A stretch of DNA of 35,865 nucleotides from Candidatus Sumerlaeia bacterium (GTDB taxonomy: Bacteria > Sumerlaeota > Sumerlaeia > SLMS01 > JAHLLQ01): positions 1 to 35,865 of the forward strand of contig JANQSL010000265.1 in NCBI GenBank assembly GCA_028284075.1, in the 5' to 3' direction. The notes under the pieces are model-generated. The model ran no database searches. It had not been told where the DNA came from and saw nothing but the letters and a program-made list of their open reading frames with translations. The first letter of the stretch is position 1, and each line of letters opens with the position of its first letter. The translations under genes were made by a program, and so were the position numbers. Shown here in pieces: positions 32,124 through 35,865 of this stretch.

Positions 32124-34592
32124 TCAGGGTTTTCGTCTTGTGCCCGCAATGGGCTTTGCCGTCGTGGGGTCATCAGGCCATGAGTGCTTCGGATAACGTG
32201 CTCGAAGCTCCTTCCGGACATCGTGATACGTTCGTTGCCAGAATCCCGACAAATCCCTGGTTATTTGAACGGGTCGATAGTTCGGCCCCAGCAGGTGAAC
32301 AAGGAGCTGGATCCGCCCCTTTGCGACCTTGGGAGCTTCCATCATTCCAAAGAGTTCCTGCACACGTGCGGCAAGCACGGGCGGTTGTTTTGGATCTTCG
32401 GGGTATTCAACGACAGCGGCTCGGCCGGAAGGCAGCTTGATTCGTTCCGGTGCCTCTGCATCCAGCAGGCGCTGTTGATTCCAGCCTGTTTCATTACGCA
32501 ACAGGTTCACGAGGCCGCCCGAGGAAATCTGGGCCAGCGAATGCTTTTCGGCGCAGGCTCGGACCAACACCGCACTGAGGTCGAAAGCCTCAAGGTTCTC
32601 TTCGGGCAGCGCATTGCGGAGAAAATCGAACCTTTGCAGAAACCTGTTCGAGACTTCATCGCGAGAGAAGAGTTGCTTTGCTCGTCCGCCAAGGGCATCC
32701 GCAAGTGTCTGCGATGCCCCCTGAGGGTCTGATTGTGGGCCTGTTGCGTGTTCTTCCAGAACAAGGTCCTGGAACAGGGTTCTTTTCAGAGAGATAACGC
32801 GTTCCTTCTCTTCATCATACTCATGAACAAAACCGGTTGTAAAACGATTCGGGAATTCTTCTCTGAGCCATGACAGTTCGATCCCGCTCGCCGCCGTCAC
32901 AACAGCTTCGTTTCCCCCTCCGCCTTGAACACAAACGCTGACAAACAGATCGGAGTGGCGAACACACGAACTCTCTGCAAGTACGGCACCTCTTCCTCCT
33001 GCCATAACTGCGCGATTCGAACCCGGTTCGCGACGTTTCGTGACTCGATCCGGCCATCCGCGCAGAATTAACCGAAGCATGTCCTCGTCGTTTTCCGGAA
33101 TGTCGCTCCGTGACTGGAGTAGCCTGAGCAGTTCATCCCGAACTCTTTGCAGGTGTGGAAAGTCACCCCTCTCAAACGACTCAACACGAGCAACGATATC
33201 GGACAATCCGGTATGTTGGGTGTCTCGGCGCGGAGGGGCCAGTTCGTCCTCTGATGCAAGTGCTGCAATTACTGCCGCCGCTTGCGGAAGACCCCGGCTT
33301 TCTCCCTCGAGAAGAAGAGCCCCCAGTCTGGGATGCACCGGCATGTGTGCGATTCGTCGTCCCCTTGCCGTGAGTCTGCCTCCACTTTCGACTGCTCCCA
33401 CCATTGCGAGCAGACGTTCAGCAGCGTGAAGGGTCGCTTGCGCAGGTCTTTCATACCACGTGAATGCCTCCACATCCAGGCTCCCCCAGGACTTCACAGC
33501 CATCACGGCCGGCGCGATATCAATACGTTGGACTTCAGGAAGTTGATTCTCGGCGAGCAGAGCGTCCTCCGCCTTTGGCCACAAGCGAATACAAACGCCG
33601 GGGGCGGTGCGCCCCGCGCGACCTGCACGCTGATTTGCAGAGGCAAGGCTGATGCGCTTTAGCTCAAGGCGGTCGATTCCCGATACAGGATCAAAGTTCG
33701 CAACCCGTGCCAGGCCGGAATCGATTACGGTACGAACGCCATCAATGGTCAGGGATGTTTCGGCGATGTTTGTCGCAAGGATGACCCTGCGTGTGGCGCT
33801 TGCCGTGACGGCTGCATCCTGCTCGGCAGGGGAGACGCTGCCATGGAGAACACAGACGGTCTCCTTCGTATCCAGACGATCCCGGACACGGCGGATCTCT
33901 CTCATGCCGGGAAGGAAAACCAGAAGGTGTCCGGTCTCCTCGAAATCGCGAAGCAACGTGCGCTGGATTGCCGCCAGGACATCATCCTCCAGGTATCTCT
34001 GACGATTCCGGCGCTCGAGATACTGGATCGAGACGTCGTGAGTCCGGCCATGACTTTTGATGACCGGTGCATGATCCAGAAAGCTCGAAACGGGAGAGGG
34101 ATCCAGAGTTGCGGACATGACAATCAGCTTCAGGTCCGGCCTGACCGCAGAGCGCACTTCCTTGAGAAACGCCAGCGCGAGGTCACTGTGAATGCTGCGC
34201 TCGTGGAACTCATCCAGGACAACGCAACCGATTCCATCCAGCGACGGGTCCCTCAGCAGCCATCGGGTAAGGACCCCCTCCGTCATTACGCGGATTCTCG
34301 TTTGCGGGCCGGTACGGTCTTCGTGGCGGATCTGCCAGCCGATATCGTTGCCGATTCGCCACCCACGTTCGGAGGCAATGCGATTCGCCGTTGCTCGTGC
34401 CGCGACCCTGCGAGGTTGGAGAACGGCAATTCCTCTGTTTTCCTCCACGAGAAGCCCGGCCTCGTCGAGGGCTGGCGGTATTCGAGTTGTTTTCCCGGCG
34501 CCAGGCGGAGCGACCACCACGGCGGAGCCGTGCCGTTTCAGAACTTGCAGCAGTTCGGGAATCACATCGTCGATCGGCAGATGAACGGGCAT
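32124..34592 (-). CDS. hrpB: ATP-dependent RNA helicase HrpB
   Basis: The product has 822 residues from ATG 34592, close to the length of E. coli HrpB; a longer frame to 34748 overlaps the divergent gene and lacks homology. DEAH-box motifs are all present: VVAPPGAGKTTRIP (I), LQPRRVAARATA (Ia), VLDEFHERS (II), VMSATLD (III), ATNIAETSLTIDGV (V) and SANQRAGRAGR (VI). The HrpB-specific C-terminal domain ends PVQITRDLSGFWQRTYHDV, then RYPKHSWPDDP. It is a cytoplasmic helicase whose exact substrate is poorly known. The GT-C-like gene follows within ten bases, so both may be co-transcribed. The gene diverges from the GAF/phosphatase gene across 70 bases. Confidence 0.96.
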   Translation of the reverse strand: MPVHLPIDDVIPELLQVLKRHGSAVVVAPPGAGKTTRIPPALDEAGLLVEENRGIAVLQPRRVAARATANRIASERGWRIGNDIGWQIRHEDRTGPQTRIRVMTEGVLTRWLLRDPSLDGIGCVVLDEFHERSIHSDLALAFLKEVRSAVRPDLKLIVMSATLDPSPVSSFLDHAPVIKSHGRTHDVSIQYLERRNRQRYLEDDVLAAIQRTLLRDFEETGHLLVFLPGMREIRRVRDRLDTKETVCVLHGSVSPAEQDAAVTASATRRVILATNIAETSLTIDGVRTVIDSGLARVANFDPVSGIDRLELKRISLASANQRAGRAGRTAPGVCIRLWPKAEDALLAENQLPEVQRIDIAPAVMAVKSWGSLDVEAFTWYERPAQATLHAAERLLAMVGAVESGGRLTARGRRIAHMPVHPRLGALLLEGESRGLPQAAAVIAALASEDELAPPRRDTQHTGLSDIVARVESFERGDFPHLQRVRDELLRLLQSRSDIPENDEDMLRLILRGWPDRVTKRREPGSNRAVMAGGRGAVLAESSCVRHSDLFVSVCVQGGGGNEAVVTAASGIELSWLREEFPNRFTTGFVHEYDEEKERVISLKRTLFQDLVLEEHATGPQSDPQGASQTLADALGGRAKQLFSRDEVSNRFLQRFDFLRNALPEENLEAFDLSAVLVRACAEKHSLAQISSGGLVNLLRNETGWNQQRLLDAEAPERIKLPSGRAAVVEYPEDPKQPPVLAARVQELFGMMEAPKVAKGRIQLLVHLLGPNYRPVQITRDLSGFWQRTYHDVRKELRARYPKHSWPDDPTTAKPIAGTRRKP

Positions 34593-34662
34593 GGCTCTGC
34601 TTTGGCTGCTCACTTTCGCTTTGCAATTGCCACCATTGGCCCCCGGCGAGAAAAGTGAATTT

Positions 34663-35865
34663 ATGGCCGTGCACTCGAAAGAGCCGGCCAGGGAACCGGC
34701 CGCCGGAATGGAACTGCTCCTCATTCTCATCGTTATCGCCCTTTGCACGGCCGTGGTTCACCTCCGCCGAAAACTCAACGCCGCTGACTGGGCGATCAAG
34801 ACCCGCGATTGGGAACGCCGGACTGTTATTGGATTTCTCAACGAGATTGGTGCACACTTCACTCGTAAACTTGATCTGGACGAGAGCCTTAATCTTGTTC
34901 TCGAGTTCACACTCAAGGCAACGAAGGCGGATGCGGGAGGAATCTTCACGTTTGAAAGCCGCGAGCGTGAAATTCTCGTCCCGCGCGTCATTATGGGACT
35001 GTTTCCGCCTCTTCACGAGGTGACAACGGACAAGCTTGCCTCGCGCCGCAAGTATCTTGAGGAATTCGTAAAGAAGGAGCGTGTTCGCGTCGATGAAGGA
35101 ATCATCGGCATGGTGGCTCGTTCGGGAGAAGCTCTGTTGATTCCCGATGCCCGGCTGGATTCCCGCATACCAAAATCCGCAAGCGATCTTGTCGAACTCG
35201 AAGGGTTGATTCTTGCACCGCTTCTGGTTCAAAAACAGGTTCAGGGCGTTATCGTCGCTCTGAACAAGCGCGATCCCGATGCGCCCGGCACCACGTTCAA
35301 CGAAGTCGATCTCGATTTGCTCAAAGCGCTCGCCGATCAGGCTGCAATCACACTTCACATGGTGGGTCTTTACGAAGAACTGACGCACAAACAAAGACTG
35401 GAGCAGGAACTTCGCGTAGCCCGGGATTTTCAACAGCTTCTGCTCCCGGGAACGACACCAGATTTGCCTGAACTCGAAATTGCGGGCATCAGCGAGCCTG
35501 CGCTCGAGGTTGGCGGCGACTACTTCGACTTCATCGAGGTGGACGCAGATCACCTCGGCGTGGTCATTGGGGACGTGTCGGGAAAGGGAATTCCCGGCGC
35601 TCTCGTTATGGCCACGCTCCGAACAACGATGCGGGCGGAGGCGCGCGGCGACCTGTCGCCGCGAGAAGTGTTGCGCCGCGTCAATTCCGTTGTCACTCGT
35701 GATACAAATGAAGGGACCTTTGTTTCCGTGACATATGGTATCATTGACCGCGGAACCGGTATCTTTACCTATGCCCGTGCGGGTCATGAACCATTGGTCT
35801 GCACCGGGCCAAACGGCTCCGGTCCCATAAGCCACGAACCCCCTGGCATGGTCCTCGGAATGGTG
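34663..35865 (+). CDS. membrane-anchored GAF and PP2C/SpoIIE serine phosphatase (3' truncated by window)
   Basis: The frame runs open from ATG 34663 to the last base, so the end lies outside the window; 401 residues are visible. ATG 34708 is an alternative start that would place the membrane anchor at the very N-terminus. A membrane segment (MELLLILIVIALCTAV) is at residues 16-31. Residues about 60-240 form a GAF domain (LDESLNLVLEFTLKATKAD, then VDEGIIGMVARSG). A short coiled linker (QELRVARDFQQLLLP) leads to the PP2C-type phosphatase, with metal site EVGGDYFDF and later GVVIGDVSGKGIPGALVMA. This is the RsbU/SpoIIE class that dephosphorylates an anti-sigma-antagonist protein. The next gene downstream is unseen. 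Confidence 0.93.
   Translation, partial: MAVHSKEPAREPAAGMELLLILIVIALCTAVVHLRRKLNAADWAIKTRDWERRTVIGFLNEIGAHFTRKLDLDESLNLVLEFTLKATKADAGGIFTFESREREILVPRVIMGLFPPLHEVTTDKLASRRKYLEEFVKKERVRVDEGIIGMVARSGEALLIPDARLDSRIPKSASDLVELEGLILAPLLVQKQVQGVIVALNKRDPDAPGTTFNEVDLDLLKALADQAAITLHMVGLYEELTHKQRLEQELRVARDFQQLLLPGTTPDLPELEIAGISEPALEVGGDYFDFIEVDADHLGVVIGDVSGKGIPGALVMATLRTTMRAEARGDLSPREVLRRVNSVVTRDTNEGTFVSVTYGIIDRGTGIFTYARAGHEPLVCTGPNGSGPISHEPPGMVLGMV

Noticed and set aside
34210-35835. Antisense open frame of 541 codons across hrpB and the phosphatase gene
   Set aside because: It crosses two conserved genes of opposite strands and its translation has no family features.
1-35865. CRISPR arrays, transposases, integrases, tRNA or rRNA genes
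   Set aside because: Looked for on both strands; nothing with supporting features was seen, though a tRNA scan could not be run.

Overview
The window reads as an ordinary chromosomal stretch of a Gram-negative, free-living bacterium. By eye it is moderately GC-rich and gene-dense. It carries 24 protein-coding genes on both strands and no recognisable rRNA, tRNA, CRISPR array, phage or insertion sequence. Both ends cut through genes: an XPB helicase on the left and a GAF/PP2C phosphatase on the right. A bacterial XPB helicase, an archaeal-type phosphoglycerate mutase homologue, a T2SS/T4P ATPase, a PilZ protein and many signal-peptide proteins of unknown family suggest a deep-branching, poorly sampled phylum (PVC-, Sumerlaeota- or Hydrogenedentota-like). 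This placement is inference only.

Region by region: 1-3434 (+) holds the end of an XPB-type DNA repair helicase and a large protein with a helicase-C-like and a WYL-like domain, a pairing also seen next to XPB in actinobacteria. 3431-5513 (-) holds a coiled-coil/C4 zinc-ribbon protein and a predicted lipoprotein with Trp-containing repeats. 5747-9200 (-) runs ECF sigma factor, anti-sigma factor, YbjQ family protein, then a PilB/GspE ATPase. 9341-11561 (+) encodes a PilZ protein and an ABC ATPase without a visible permease. 11638-13667 (-) is a three-gene cluster of an HTTM-like membrane protein, a small membrane-anchored partner and an unknown protein whose start is missing. 13828-16268 (-) encodes two secreted proteins, one resembling an aerolysin-type pore former. 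16409-18772 (-) is a zinc-ribbon membrane protein followed by an SPFH-GYF protein.

18987-22723 (+) encodes an ApgM-family enzyme and a large secreted IPT/TIG protein. 22790-23572 (-) is a PhyH-type dioxygenase. 23766-27031 (+) encodes a secreted three-domain FGE-like/CBM48/YceI protein and threonine synthase. 27032-29948 contains two glycosyltransferases around a pseudouridine-5'-phosphate glycosidase. 29945-34592 (-) encodes HrpB helicase and then a polytopic GT-C-like membrane protein. From 34663 (+) runs a membrane-anchored GAF/SpoIIE phosphatase.

How the genes work together: the ApgM-family protein and threonine synthase may be consecutive steps of threonine synthesis, because ApgM homologues near thrC have been proposed as homoserine kinases. 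The sigma/anti-sigma pair is a self-contained envelope-stress-type switch. The glycosyltransferases and the GT-C-like protein point to surface glycan work. The best candidates for something undescribed are the HTTM-like cluster, the two-gene secreted pore-former-like cluster, the FGE/CBM48/YceI fusion and the Trp-repeat lipoprotein. No gap between genes exceeds 300 bases; the longest, 20193-20476, is unusually AT-rich.
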